Source of the DNA: Hwanghaeella sp. | Lineage (GTDB): Bacteria; Pseudomonadota; Alphaproteobacteria; UBA8366; Aestuariispiraceae | Length of the DNA: 33,303 nucleotides | Direction: 5' to 3' | Assembly (NCBI GenBank): GCA_028282025.1 | Contig: JANQIT010000173.1 | Coordinates: 1-33,303, forward strand | Shown: piece by piece, positions 1 through 7,992 of the stretch | Numbering within the stretch: the stretch's first letter is position 1 | How the letters are laid out: each line of letters begins with the position of its first letter | Program-made: the position numbers and the translations under genes | Notes under the pieces: model-generated | What the model was told of the DNA's origin: nothing | The model's input: the letters and a program-made list of their open reading frames with translations, nothing else | The model's database searches: none

Positions 1-1
1 G

Positions 2-748
2 GGCCAGCGGGCGCTCATCGTGTCGCCCCCCAAGGCGGGCAAGACGCTCATGCTGCAGAACATTGCGCAATCCATCACCGCCAACAATCCCGAAGTGGTG
101 CTCATCGTGCTGCTGATCGACGAGCGGCCGGAGGAAGTGACCGATATGCAGCGGTCGGTGAATGGGGAAGTGGTAAGCTCCACCTTCGACGAACCCGCCA
201 ACCGCCACGTACAGGTCGCTGAGATGGTGATCGAAAAGGCGAAACGCCTGGTCGAACACAAGCGCGATGTCGTCATCCTGCTGGATTCCATCACCCGGTT
301 GGCGCGGGCCTATAACACGGTGGTGCCCAGTTCCGGGAAGGTGCTGACCGGCGGTGTGGATGCGAATGCGCTGCAGCGGCCGAAACGCTTTTTCGGGGCG
401 GCCCGGAATATTGAGGAAGGCGGGTCGCTCACCATTATTTCAACCGCGCTGATCGATACCGGCAGCCGGATGGACGAGGTGATCTTCGAAGAGTTCAAGG
501 GCACCGGTAACTCGGAAATCATTCTGGACCGCAAACTGTCGGACAAGCGGACCTTCCCGGCGATCGACATCACCAAATCCGGCACCCGGAAGGAAGAATT
601 GCTGGTGGACAAGGGCGTCCTCAGCAAGATGTGGGTGCTGCGCCGGATCCTGATGCCGATGGGCGTTACCGACGCGATGGAGTTCCTGTTGGACAAGCTG
701 AAGGAAACGAAGAACAACAACGACTTCTTCGATTCCATGAACCAGTAG
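2..748 (+). CDS. rho: Transcription termination factor Rho, C-terminal part (5' end outside window)
   Basis: Rho is the hexameric RNA-dependent ATPase that translocates along nascent RNA and dislodges RNA polymerase. The frame is open from base 2 and encodes 248 residues, about the last 60% of a typical 420-residue Rho. The first residues are already the P-loop (SPPKAGKT). Then follow the Walker B strand ([16 protein letters not shown]), the Q/R-loop region ([20 protein letters not shown], then [21 protein letters not shown]) and the conserved FKGTGNSEI and SGTRKEELL segments. The N-terminal OB-fold RNA-binding domain lies to the left. The GTG near base 20 is an internal valine, not a start. 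An intrinsic terminator follows about 30 bases after the stop. Identity is essentially certain; only the truncation by the window edge is unusual. Confidence 0.98.
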   Translation, partial: GQRALIVSPPKAGKTLMLQNIAQSITANNPEVVLIVLLIDERPEEVTDMQRSVNGEVVSSTFDEPANRHVQVAEMVIEKAKRLVEHKRDVVILLDSITRLARAYNTVVPSSGKVLTGGVDANALQRPKRFFGAARNIEEGGSLTIISTALIDTGSRMDEVIFEEFKGTGNSEIILDRKLSDKRTFPAIDITKSGTRKEELLVDKGVLSKMWVLRRILMPMGVTDAMEFLLDKLKETKNNNDFFDSMNQ

Positions 749-775
749 CAACGGGTTCCTGTTATCAAGCGAAAG

Positions 776-803
776 CGGCCGTCCGATGGGGCGGCCGTTT
801 TTT
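776..803 (+). terminator. Intrinsic terminator of rho
   Basis: A 9-bp hairpin (arms 776-784 and 789-797, core CGGCCG, one G-T pair, tetraloop GATG) is followed directly by six T at 798-803. It begins 27 bases after the rho stop codon. It is a textbook Rho-independent terminator, so rho appears to end its own transcript without needing Rho. Confidence 0.9.
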
Positions 804-966
804 GTGGGTACTGCCGGAAGGGAGGCCGGTTGTTTCGGTGCCGGTTGATGGCCGTTGACATCCGGAGCGTATCGGAGGTTTCAAAACTGCGTATGCAGGC
901 GATAAGGCATTCCCAAACTGGATGATGCCCGGTGGTCCGCGGCTGGACGGCGATTGTTCGGAGGAA

Positions 967-994
967 CGGGGCCGGCATGTCCGATCCGGCCCCG
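967..994 (-). terminator. Hairpin after the quinone oxidoreductase gene, probable terminator
   Basis: A perfect 9-bp stem (967-975 with 986-994, core GGGGCCGG) with a 10-base loop lies 11 bases after the oxidoreductase stop on the - strand. The sequence after it on that strand (GTTCCTCC) is only weakly T-rich, so termination may be partial. Position and stem strength are the main support. Confidence 0.55.
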
Positions 995-1005
995 ATTGCC
1001 TTCCT

Positions 1006-1977
1006 TTACGGGATCAAAATCGTCGATCCGGTGGTTTTCCGGGCTTCAAGGTCGGCATGGGCCTGTTGGGCGTCGGCTAAACCGTATTGCTGGTTTACTT
1101 CGATCTTCAGACCTTTCGCGACCGCGTCGAAGAGGGCGGTCGTGGACTCCACCAACTCGGCGCGCGTGGCCGCGTAGTTCATCAGGGTCGGCCGGGTGAC
1201 GTAGAGCGACCCTTTCGCCGCCAGAATGCCCAGATTGACCGGCGGTACCGGGCCGGATGCGTTGCCGAACGTCACCATCAATCCACGGGTCTGAAGGCAA
1301 TCCAAGGACATATCCCAGGTGTCTGCGCCGACAGAATCGTACACGACGGGGACACCTTTACCGTCGGTGAGGTCCTTGACTTTGGAGACAACGTCTTCGC
1401 TGCGGTACAGGATCGTGTGGTCGCAGCCGTGCGCCTTGGCGAGTTCCGCCTTTTCTTCCGATCCGGCGGTGCCGATCACCGTGGCGCCGATCTGTTTCAG
1501 CCATTGGCAGGCGATCAGGCCGACCCCGCCCGCGGCGGCATGAAACAGCACCGTGTCGCCGGGCTGCACCGCATAGGTGCGGCGGATCAGATACTCCACC
1601 GTCATGCCTTTCAGCATCATGCCGGCGGCCTGCTCGCTGGGGATGGCGTCCGGAATCTTCACCAATTTATCCGCCGGCATCACCCGTTCGCTCGCATAGG
1701 AACCGATGGGGCCGACGCCATAGGACACCCGGTCGCCGACCGCCAGTTCGGTGACGCCGTCGCCAACCTCGGTGACGGTGCCGGCGGCTTCAAGGCCGAT
1801 GGGGCTGGGCAGGTCCAGGGGGTAAAGACCGCTGCGGTGATAGGTGTCGATATAGTTCAAACCGCAGGCGGCCTGTTCAACCCGAACCTCGCCGGGACCG
1901 GGCGCGCCGATATCCGCGTCTTCATAGGACAGGACGTCGGGTCCCCCCGTGCTGTGAAACCGAACGACTTTCGCCAT
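1006..1977 (-). CDS. qor: NADPH:quinone oxidoreductase, zinc-independent MDR family
   Basis: The 323-residue protein belongs to the medium-chain dehydrogenase/reductase superfamily, quinone oxidoreductase branch, which reduces quinones with NADPH in the cytosol. The N-terminal GroES-like domain starts MAKVVRFHSTGGPDVL and contains the CGLNYIDTYHRSGLYP segment typical of Qor. The Rossmann nucleotide-binding motif is HAAAGGVGLIACQW near the middle, and the C-terminal half carries GNASGPVPP. The catalytic-zinc ligands of alcohol dehydrogenases are absent, as expected for Qor. The start at 1977 is supported by a GGAGG at 1984-1988 with 6-7 bases of spacing; the reading frame stays open much further upstream (to 2826) but that part runs antisense through mnmE. 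It is divergent from mnmE and a single-gene unit. True substrate is not shown by the sequence. Confidence 0.9.
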   Translation of the reverse strand: MAKVVRFHSTGGPDVLSYEDADIGAPGPGEVRVEQAACGLNYIDTYHRSGLYPLDLPSPIGLEAAGTVTEVGDGVTELAVGDRVSYGVGPIGSYASERVMPADKLVKIPDAIPSEQAAGMMLKGMTVEYLIRRTYAVQPGDTVLFHAAAGGVGLIACQWLKQIGATVIGTAGSEEKAELAKAHGCDHTILYRSEDVVSKVKDLTDGKGVPVVYDSVGADTWDMSLDCLQTRGLMVTFGNASGPVPPVNLGILAAKGSLYVTRPTLMNYAATRAELVESTTALFDAVAKGLKIEVNQQYGLADAQQAHADLEARKTTGSTILIP

Positions 1978-2131
1978 GATGTACCTCCGTTTGCGCCTGA
2001 TTGGCGTGTTCTTTTCCGTCGAAGAAGCTTGTAGGGGAAACCGGGAAACGCGAAAACAACGCTGGCGGAAAAACTGTCTGACCAAATCAAACAGGGTAAT
2101 GGCCGGAAAAGATGCATTTTCGACCGCGAAC

Positions 2132-2157
2132 CGGAACAAGTTTATCTGCTTGTTCCG
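2132..2157. promoter_or_regulatory. 26-bp inverted repeat between qor and mnmE, possible operator
   Basis: Arms CGGAACAAG (2132-2140) and CTTGTTCCG (2149-2157) are perfect 9-bp inverted repeats separated by 8 bases, an arrangement typical of a dimeric regulator site (arm centres 17 bp apart). It lies 58 bp before the mnmE start in a divergent intergenic region. No T-run follows on either strand, so a terminator is unlikely. The cognate regulator is unknown. Confidence 0.45.
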
Positions 2158-2214
2158 AAGCCGTAGTGAAGTCTGTAGGTAGTAGATGGTGTTGTTTGGA
2201 TCACAAGGTCTAGC

Positions 2215-3525
2215 ATGATGAAGGAAACGATCTTTGCGCTGTCGTCGCCGCCGGGACGGGGCGGCGTGGGGGTGATCCGGGTATCGGGTCCGGACGCCTT
2301 GTCGGCGCTGGCGGTTCTGGGTGTAGGTCTTGTGACACCGCGTATCGCGACGCGCGTGACCCTCCGGGCGGGGCGGGGCGGCGAACCCGTGGATGACGCG
2401 CTTGTTTTGTGTTTTCCGGGCCCCAGAAGTTTTACCGGGGAAGATGTGGTGGAATTTCATGTCCATGCCGGGGTCGCGATTGTCTCGACCGTGCTGGATC
2501 TGTTGGCCGCCAAGGAGGGGTTTCGCCTGGCGGACGCCGGCGAGTTTACGCGGCGGGCTTTTGAGAACGATAAACTGGACTTGACCGAAGCGGAGGGGCT
2601 CGCCGATCTGATCGATGCGGAGACGGAAGGCCAGCGTCGGCAAGCCTTGCGTCAGCTTCAAGGCGGCTTGGGCGCGTTGTACGGCGATTGGCTGGACCGG
2701 CTCACGGATTGCCTCGCCTTGATAGAGGCGGGATTGGATTTTTCGGATGAAGAGGATGTCGGGGAGGGTGTAACCGACCCGAACCGGAGGGTTCTGGCAA
2801 GCGTGCTTGCGGACATGGAGGCGCATTTACAGGACGCGCGCCGTGGAGAGCTTGTGAGAAACGGTGTCCGGGTGGCCATTGTCGGGGCGCCGAATGTCGG
2901 AAAGTCCAGTTTATTGAACGCCTTAGCGCGGCGGGATGCGGCCATCGTATCGGATGTCGCCGGGACAACGCGGGACCGGCTGGACATTCATCTGAACTTG
3001 GGCGGATTCGCAGTGGTGCTGTCGGATACAGCCGGTATCCGAGAAACAGGCGATGTTATAGAGATGGAGGGGATTCGCCGCGCGCGGCGTGCGGCGGACG
3101 AAGCTGATTTGGTGATCCGGCTTGGAGATTGTACGGGATCCTCCTCCTTGGATGCCCTCTATCCTTCGGGATCTTCGGTTCTTGACGTTTGGAACAAGGT
3201 CGATTTGGCGGAGGATTGGGCCGGATCGGGCATGGGCATTTCCGCGCAGACGGGGACAGGATTGGGAGAGCTTGAGAACCTGCTTTCAGAGAAAGTGCGG
3301 GCGCTGTGTGTCGGGGTGGAGTCCGCAGCGATTAGCCGGACCCGGCACCGCGAGTTGGTGCGTGATGCGGTGGTGGCGCTGAAGGAGGCGATAGAAGAGA
3401 CGGACTCAGTTCTATGCGCGGAAAACATTCGAGCTGCTGTGTTTGCGTTGGGCCGGATTGTGGGCCGCGTCGATGTAGAGGACGTGTTGGACAGAATTTT
3501 TAGCACTTTCTGTATCGGAAAGTGA
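2215..3525 (+). CDS. mnmE: tRNA-5-carboxymethylaminomethyluridine synthesis GTPase MnmE
   Basis: MnmE is the potassium-activated GTPase that with MnmG installs the (carboxymethyl)aminomethyl group at U34 of tRNAs reading two-codon boxes. The 436-residue protein has the N-terminal tetrahydrofolate-binding domain (ETIFALSSPPGRGGVGVIR), a helical domain interrupted by a G domain with G1 GAPNVGKS (224-231), switch TTRD (251-254), G3 DTAG (271-274) and G4 NKVD (327-330), and ends in the catalytic FCIGK motif (432-436) with its essential cysteine. Two adjacent ATG codons occur; AAGG at 2204-2207 fits either. The gene is followed by 202 bases holding two parS sites and then its partner mnmG. It is slightly shorter than the usual 440-460 residues but complete. 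Confidence 0.97.
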   Translation: MMKETIFALSSPPGRGGVGVIRVSGPDALSALAVLGVGLVTPRIATRVTLRAGRGGEPVDDALVLCFPGPRSFTGEDVVEFHVHAGVAIVSTVLDLLAAKEGFRLADAGEFTRRAFENDKLDLTEAEGLADLIDAETEGQRRQALRQLQGGLGALYGDWLDRLTDCLALIEAGLDFSDEEDVGEGVTDPNRRVLASVLADMEAHLQDARRGELVRNGVRVAIVGAPNVGKSSLLNALARRDAAIVSDVAGTTRDRLDIHLNLGGFAVVLSDTAGIRETGDVIEMEGIRRARRAADEADLVIRLGDCTGSSSLDALYPSGSSVLDVWNKVDLAEDWAGSGMGISAQTGTGLGELENLLSEKVRALCVGVESAAISRTRHRELVRDAVVALKEAIEETDSVLCAENIRAAVFALGRIVGRVDVEDVLDRIFSTFCIGK

Positions 3526-3534
3526 CCTCGGTAC

Positions 3535-3554
3535 AGTGTTTCACGTGAAACACT
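3535..3554. promoter_or_regulatory. parS: parS centromere site 1 (20-bp perfect palindrome)
   Basis: The core TGTTTCACGTGAAACA (3537-3552) is the canonical bacterial parS sequence bound by ParB. Here the dyad extends to 20 bp by two further matching base pairs on each side. It lies 9 bases after the mnmE stop. ParB encoded at 7051-7947 is the expected ligand. Confidence 0.95.
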
Positions 3555-3613
3555 ATGGACGAAGGGCCTCCGTGATGGGCTGGCGGCGCCTTATCACGAT
3601 ATAGTCGCCCCTC

Positions 3614-3633
3614 GATGTTTCACGTGAAACATC
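3614..3633. promoter_or_regulatory. parS: parS centromere site 2 (20-bp perfect palindrome)
   Basis: A second copy of TGTTTCACGTGAAACA (3616-3631), extended to a 20-bp perfect palindrome by GA/TC. Its centre is 79 bp from the centre of site 1 and it lies about 95 bp before the mnmG start, inside the probable mnmG leader or promoter. Confidence 0.95.
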
Positions 3634-3727
3634 ACGCGTGATCCGACAAGCACCGGTGAGTCCGGAAGCCAGGAAAAATTCCGGGAAAACCTTGCCCTGA
3701 ACGCACCTTCTTCATACATTCCGCGCC

Positions 3728-5605
3728 ATGGAAAACGCGCAGAAACCTTGGGATGTCGTGGTTGTCGGGGGCGGCCATGCCGGCTGTGAAGCCGCCGCGG
3801 CGGCCGCCCGCATGGGCGCGGCCACATTGTTGGTCACGCATCGGTATGAAACCATTGGGGAGATGTCCTGCAACCCGGCGATTGGCGGATTGGGGAAGGG
3901 GCACCTTGTCAGGGAAATCGATGCGCTTGACGGCATCATGGGCCGCGTTATCGATCAGGCCGGCATTCAGTTCCGGGTTCTGAACCGCAGCAAGGGGCCG
4001 GCGGTTCAAGGTCCACGGGCGCAGGCGGACCGGGCTTTGTATAAGGCTGCGATGCAGGCAGTTCTGCAAGACCAGCAGAATTTGGAGATTCTGGAAGGGT
4101 CGGTTGAAGATATCGCCTTGGGTCCGGATGGCTGCACGGTTACGGGCGTGGTCCTAGCGGACGGAACACATGTCCGCACCAACCGGATTGTCCTCACGAC
4201 CGGCACCTTTCTGCGCGGTGTGATTCACATCGGCAAGGAAACGCGGGAAGCTGGACGGGTAGGGGATGCCGCGTCCTATGGCTTGTCGGAAACACTGGGA
4301 CGGTTTGGCTTTCGGTTGGGGCGCCTGAAGACGGGAACTCCCGCGCGGTTGGACGGCCGCACGATTGCTTGGGAAGGATTGGAGGAGCAACAACCAGATC
4401 CTGTGCCGGAACCGTTTTCGACGATGACGGCCAAGATCACCGTTCCCCAGATCTCATGTCGGATCACGCATACGAACGAAGACACGCACGCGGTTATTCG
4501 AAACAACCTGGCGGAATCGGCGCTCTATTCCGGACAAATTGAGGGAGTCGGGCCGCGCTACTGTCCTTCTATCGAAGACAAAGTCGTTCGGTTCGAAGAT
4601 CGACCGCGTCATCAGATCTTCCTGGAACCGGAGGGTTTGGAAGATCACACAGTTTATCCAAATGGTATTTCAACATCCCTTCCGGCGTCCGCTCAGGCGG
4701 ACATGCTGAAGACAATTCCGGGTCTGGAGCAGGCCGTCATGCTCCGGCCGGGATATGCGATTGAGTATGATTATGTGGATCCACGGGAACTGCGGCACAG
4801 CCTGGAGACGAAGAAAGTCCAAGGGCTTTACTTCGCAGGCCAGATCAATGGGACGACCGGGTATGAAGAGGCAGCGGCGCAAGGTCTGATCGCCGGGGTT
4901 AATGCCGCCCTGGCTGCAGGGGGGTCGGACAATGTCTTTCTACCCGACCGGGGCGACGCCTATATCGGTGTCCTGGTGGATGACTTGGTCACGCGCGGCG
5001 CGGACGAACCCTATCGGATGTTCACGTCCAGGGCGGAGTTCCGTCTTCGTCTTCGGGCAGACAATGCGGATGAGCGATTGACGGATCAAGGGTTGGCTGT
5101 CGGCCTGGTGGGCCGGGCCCGTAAAGCGGCCTGGGACGCCAAGAGGGCGATGCTTCAAGACGCCGATCGGATTTTGACCAAGGCCGCCGAAACGCCCTAT
5201 GCCTTGGGGCAGGCGGGATTGAAGATCAACCAGGATGGCGTGCGGCGATCTGCCCGGGACCTTCTGGGACAACGGGCTGCCACATGGCCTCAGCTTGAGC
5301 AGATCTGGCCGGAGGTTCGGTCCATTCCGGTATCTGTGCGCGAACGGCTGGAAACTGACGCGGTCTATTCCGGCTATCTGGCCCGGCAACAAGCAGAAAT
5401 CCAGGCTTACCGGCGGGACGAGAACCTTATCCTGCCGGTGGACTTGGATTATGCGAAGGTGGGCGGTCTTTCGAACGAAGTCAGGCAGAAGTTGATGGCC
5501 AGTGCGCCGGAGACAATTGGGTCCGCGGCCCGTATTCAAGGGGTGACGCCGGCCGCGGTCATGGCATTGTTGCGTTATGTGAAGAAGCGTAAGGCGGCCG
5601 CGTGA
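3728..5605 (+). CDS. mnmG: tRNA uridine 5-carboxymethylaminomethyl modification enzyme MnmG (GidA)
   Basis: MnmG is the FAD- and NADH-binding partner of MnmE in wobble uridine modification. The 625-residue length matches the family (about 620-630). The FAD dinucleotide-binding motif GGGHAG is at 14-19, the SCNPAIGG motif with its conserved cysteine at 47-54, the [10 protein letters not shown] stretch near 101-110, and a second conserved cysteine at 244 in [12 protein letters not shown]. The [20 protein letters not shown] signature is in the central part, and the C-terminal helical MnmE/tRNA-binding region ends in a basic tail. The ATG at 3728 gives the conserved N-terminus directly before the FAD motif. 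The stop codon overlaps the rsmG GTG start by 4 bases, so the two are translationally coupled. Two parS sites precede it. Confidence 0.98.
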   Translation: MENAQKPWDVVVVGGGHAGCEAAAAAARMGAATLLVTHRYETIGEMSCNPAIGGLGKGHLVREIDALDGIMGRVIDQAGIQFRVLNRSKGPAVQGPRAQADRALYKAAMQAVLQDQQNLEILEGSVEDIALGPDGCTVTGVVLADGTHVRTNRIVLTTGTFLRGVIHIGKETREAGRVGDAASYGLSETLGRFGFRLGRLKTGTPARLDGRTIAWEGLEEQQPDPVPEPFSTMTAKITVPQISCRITHTNEDTHAVIRNNLAESALYSGQIEGVGPRYCPSIEDKVVRFEDRPRHQIFLEPEGLEDHTVYPNGISTSLPASAQADMLKTIPGLEQAVMLRPGYAIEYDYVDPRELRHSLETKKVQGLYFAGQINGTTGYEEAAAQGLIAGVNAALAAGGSDNVFLPDRGDAYIGVLVDDLVTRGADEPYRMFTSRAEFRLRLRADNADERLTDQGLAVGLVGRARKAAWDAKRAMLQDADRILTKAAETPYALGQAGLKINQDGVRRSARDLLGQRAATWPQLEQIWPEVRSIPVSVRERLETDAVYSGYLARQQAEIQAYRRDENLILPVDLDYAKVGGLSNEVRQKLMASAPETIGSAARIQGVTPAAVMALLRYVKKRKAAA

Positions 5606-6240
5606 CCGATCCGCTTACGCCCACGGAATTCGCGGCCTCGGTTCCTGTTTCACGTGAAACAATGGCGCGGCTGGACGCTTTGGCCGCTCTGTTGGTGCGC
5701 TGGACCCAACGGATCAACCTTGTTTCCAAATCCACTCTGCCGGACCTCTGGCGTCGACACATCCTGGATTCCGCACAATTGGTGAGTCATATCCCCAGTG
5801 ACGCCCACCGTCTGGCGGACCTGGGGAGTGGGGGCGGCTTTCCCGGACTTGTCCTTGCCGCAATGACGGATCTGGACATTCACCTTATTGAATCCGACGG
5901 CAGGAAGTGCGCCTTCCTCCGCGAAGCCGCCCGAACCATGGGAAAGGCGGTGACTATCCATAATACCCGGATCGAATCTGCACCGGGCATAGATGCCGAT
6001 ATCGTCACCGCGCGCGCCCTGGCGCCCCTTGGACAGCTTCTTACCTATGCCCGGCCGATCCTTAGGCAGGATGGAAAATGCCTCTTTTTGAAGGGAACTA
6101 CACTTCAAACCGAATTGACGGACGCAAAAAAGATATGGCATATAGATTCAACACAACATCGCAGCCTGTCCGATCCTTCAAGTTGGATCTTAAGAGTGGG
6201 GGCCTTCCACCGTGTCGAATCAGACCAATTCCAGCCATGA
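5602..6240 (+). CDS. rsmG: 16S rRNA (guanine-N7) methyltransferase RsmG (GidB)
   Basis: RsmG methylates N7 of a guanine in the 530 loop of 16S rRNA (G527 in E. coli numbering) using SAM. The 212-residue protein has the family motifs RHILDS (52-57), the SAM-binding glycine loop GSGGGFPG (75-82), the acidic residue ending the second strand (LIESDGRK), and the TARALAPL motif (137-144). It starts with GTG in a 4-base overlap with the mnmG stop. Residues 15-20 (PVSRET) are encoded by a perfect parS site. The 3' end overlaps the start of parA by 29 bases and is more AT-rich than its surroundings. Confidence 0.97.
   Translation: MTDPLTPTEFAASVPVSRETMARLDALAALLVRWTQRINLVSKSTLPDLWRRHILDSAQLVSHIPSDAHRLADLGSGGGFPGLVLAAMTDLDIHLIESDGRKCAFLREAARTMGKAVTIHNTRIESAPGIDADIVTARALAPLGQLLTYARPILRQDGKCLFLKGTTLQTELTDAKKIWHIDSTQHRSLSDPSSWILRVGAFHRVESDQFQP
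5646..5661. promoter_or_regulatory. parS: parS centromere site 3, inside rsmG
   Basis: A perfect 16-bp TGTTTCACGTGAAACA within the rsmG coding sequence; it covers the last base of the codon for Pro15 through Thr20 (VSRET). The flanking bases do not extend the dyad. It lies about 1.4 kb before parB. Confidence 0.95.
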
Positions 6241-7054
6241 GCCGTCGCCCGTAAACGAGCCGGCGCGAATCATCGCCATCGCCAACCAGAAGGGCGGTGT
6301 CGGCAAGACCACGACGGCGATCAATCTCGCGACCGCCCTGGCCGCGTGCGAGAAGAAGGTGTTAATCATCGATATCGATGCGCAGGGGAACGCCAGCACG
6401 GGATTGGGTATCGACCGCAAAGCGCGCACCGTCTCGACCTATGACATCATCATCGACCGCAAACCCATTGAAGAGGCGACCCTTTCTTCTCCGGTTCCAC
6501 GGCTGGATATCGTGCCGTCCTCCATCGATCTGGCCGGTGCGGAGATTGAGTTGATCGATTTGGACCGGCGGGAATTCCGGCTGAAGGATGCCTTGCGCCG
6601 CATGCAGGCTCATTACGACTACGTACTGATCGACTGTCCGCCGTCCTTGCAGCTCTTGACTCTGAACGCCCTGTGCGCCGCGGACTCGATTCTGGTTCCT
6701 CTCCAGTGCGAGTTCTATGCCCTGGAAGGGTTGAGCCTGCTGACCCGCACCATTGAGCGCGTGAAGAAAGCTTTCAATCCCGCGCTTACCATCCAAGGGG
6801 TGGTGCTGACCATGTACGACAAGCGTAACAATCTCTCAGACATGGTGGCCGCCGATGTCCGCGACCATTTTGGGGAAAAGGTCTATGAGACGATGATTCC
6901 CCGCAATGTCCGGGTGTCGGAAGCGCCGTCCTTCGGTCTGCCGGTCCTGGTCTATGACATGCACTGCCGCGGGTCCAAGGCCTATATCAATCTGGCCGGC
7001 GAGGTCCTGCGCCGTGAAAACCACGCATCCGGCGCCGCGGCAGGTGTGGCATGA
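6212..7054 (+). CDS. parA: Chromosome-partitioning ATPase ParA (Soj)
   Basis: ParA is the ATP-dependent DNA-binding protein that forms the nucleoid gradient pulling ParB-parS complexes apart. The 280-residue protein has the deviant Walker A box KGGVGKTT (27-34), Walker A' DIDAQGNAS (54-62) and Walker B region LIDCPPSL near 138-145, then LVPLQCEFYALEGLSLL and PRNVRVSEAPSFGLPV, all typical of chromosomal ParA. The only in-frame start upstream of the Walker box is GTG 6212, preceded by a G-rich stretch; this puts the start 29 bases inside rsmG. A short polar N-terminal extension (about 18 residues) precedes the conserved fold. The stop overlaps the parB start (ATGA). Confidence 0.97.
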   Translation: MSNQTNSSHEPSPVNEPARIIAIANQKGGVGKTTTAINLATALAACEKKVLIIDIDAQGNASTGLGIDRKARTVSTYDIIIDRKPIEEATLSSPVPRLDIVPSSIDLAGAEIELIDLDRREFRLKDALRRMQAHYDYVLIDCPPSLQLLTLNALCAADSILVPLQCEFYALEGLSLLTRTIERVKKAFNPALTIQGVVLTMYDKRNNLSDMVAADVRDHFGEKVYETMIPRNVRVSEAPSFGLPVLVYDMHCRGSKAYINLAGEVLRRENHASGAAAGVA

Positions 7055-7947
7055 CGCCCGCGGCGGACGACGCGCGCCGCAAGGGGTTGGGCCGTGGTCT
7101 GTCGGCCCTGCTGGGTGACGACGAACAGGACAGCACGGGTGTCGATATCGGCCGTCCCACCAAGACGGTGCCCATAGAGTTTATCGTTGCGAACCCGACG
7201 CAGCCGCGCAAACGGTTCGATGAAGCGGCTATCGACGGCCTGGTTGAATCCGTCCGGGAGAAGGGCGTTCTGCAGCCAATTCTCGTCCGACCTCACCCGA
7301 CGGAGACGAATACCTATCAGATCGTTGCTGGCGAACGGCGGTGGCGGGCGGCGCAGCGCGCTAAGATTCATGAAGTTCCTGTCCTTGTTAAAGACCTTTC
7401 GGACAGAGACACTCTTGAGATTGCACTTGTTGAAAACATCCACCGGGAAGATTTGACGCCGATTGAAGAAGCCGAGGGCTATCAGCGGCTTATGGATGAT
7501 TTTTCCCACACGCAGGAAGCGCTGGCGAACGCCGTTGGGAAAAGCCGCAGCCATATCGCGAACATGCTGCGGCTGCTGGGTCTGCCGGAAGAAATCAAAA
7601 GCATGGTGGATGACGGGCTTCTGACCGCCGGTCACGCCCGCGCCCTGATCGGGGCAGCGAATGCGGAAGAGCTTGCCCATCAGGTCATTCAGCAAGACCT
7701 GTCGGTGCGTCAGACGGAAAAGCTCGCCCAGGCGGCCAAACAGAATCCGGTCGACACCGCGATGGACAAGATCGCCAAAGCCGTGGATCGGCGGGATCCG
7801 GATACGGTGGCGTTGGAATCCTCTCTGTCCTCCTCCCTCGGGCTGCGCGTGCAGCTCAAAGGGAAGGGCGAAACCGGATCGGTGACCATCCACTATTCCA
7901 GCCTGGAGCAACTCGATTCTCTGTTGGAAAAGCTGGGAACGGAGTAA
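7051..7947 (+). CDS. parB: Chromosome-partitioning CTPase ParB (Spo0J)
   Basis: ParB binds parS, loads as a CTP-dependent sliding clamp and spreads along DNA. In this 298-residue protein the N-terminal KGLGRGLSALLGD (11-23) is the ParA-stimulating peptide. The CTP-binding N domain has PTQPRKRFDE (49-58) and GERRWRA (94-100), followed by ENIHREDLTPIEEA (128-141). The parS-reading helix-turn-helix spans roughly 154-177 (TQEALANAVGKSRSHIANML), and the C-terminal dimerisation domain ends in a leucine-rich helix. ATGA overlap with parA indicates coupled translation. Three matching parS sites lie 1.4-3.5 kb upstream. It is convergent with holA; no clear terminator is visible in the 45-base gap. Confidence 0.98.
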   Translation: MTPAADDARRKGLGRGLSALLGDDEQDSTGVDIGRPTKTVPIEFIVANPTQPRKRFDEAAIDGLVESVREKGVLQPILVRPHPTETNTYQIVAGERRWRAAQRAKIHEVPVLVKDLSDRDTLEIALVENIHREDLTPIEEAEGYQRLMDDFSHTQEALANAVGKSRSHIANMLRLLGLPEEIKSMVDDGLLTAGHARALIGAANAEELAHQVIQQDLSVRQTEKLAQAAKQNPVDTAMDKIAKAVDRRDPDTVALESSLSSSLGLRVQLKGKGETGSVTIHYSSLEQLDSLLEKLGTE

Positions 7948-7992
7948 GTCTTCTGTAGGGAACCGTGCAGATCTTCGCCGGCAGGGCGCGTG

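Noticed and set aside
1978..2826. N-terminal extension of the quinone oxidoreductase frame up to 2826 on the - strand
   Set aside because: The extra part lies antisense to mnmE, has no Qor-like sequence, and a good ribosome binding site precedes the ATG at 1977.
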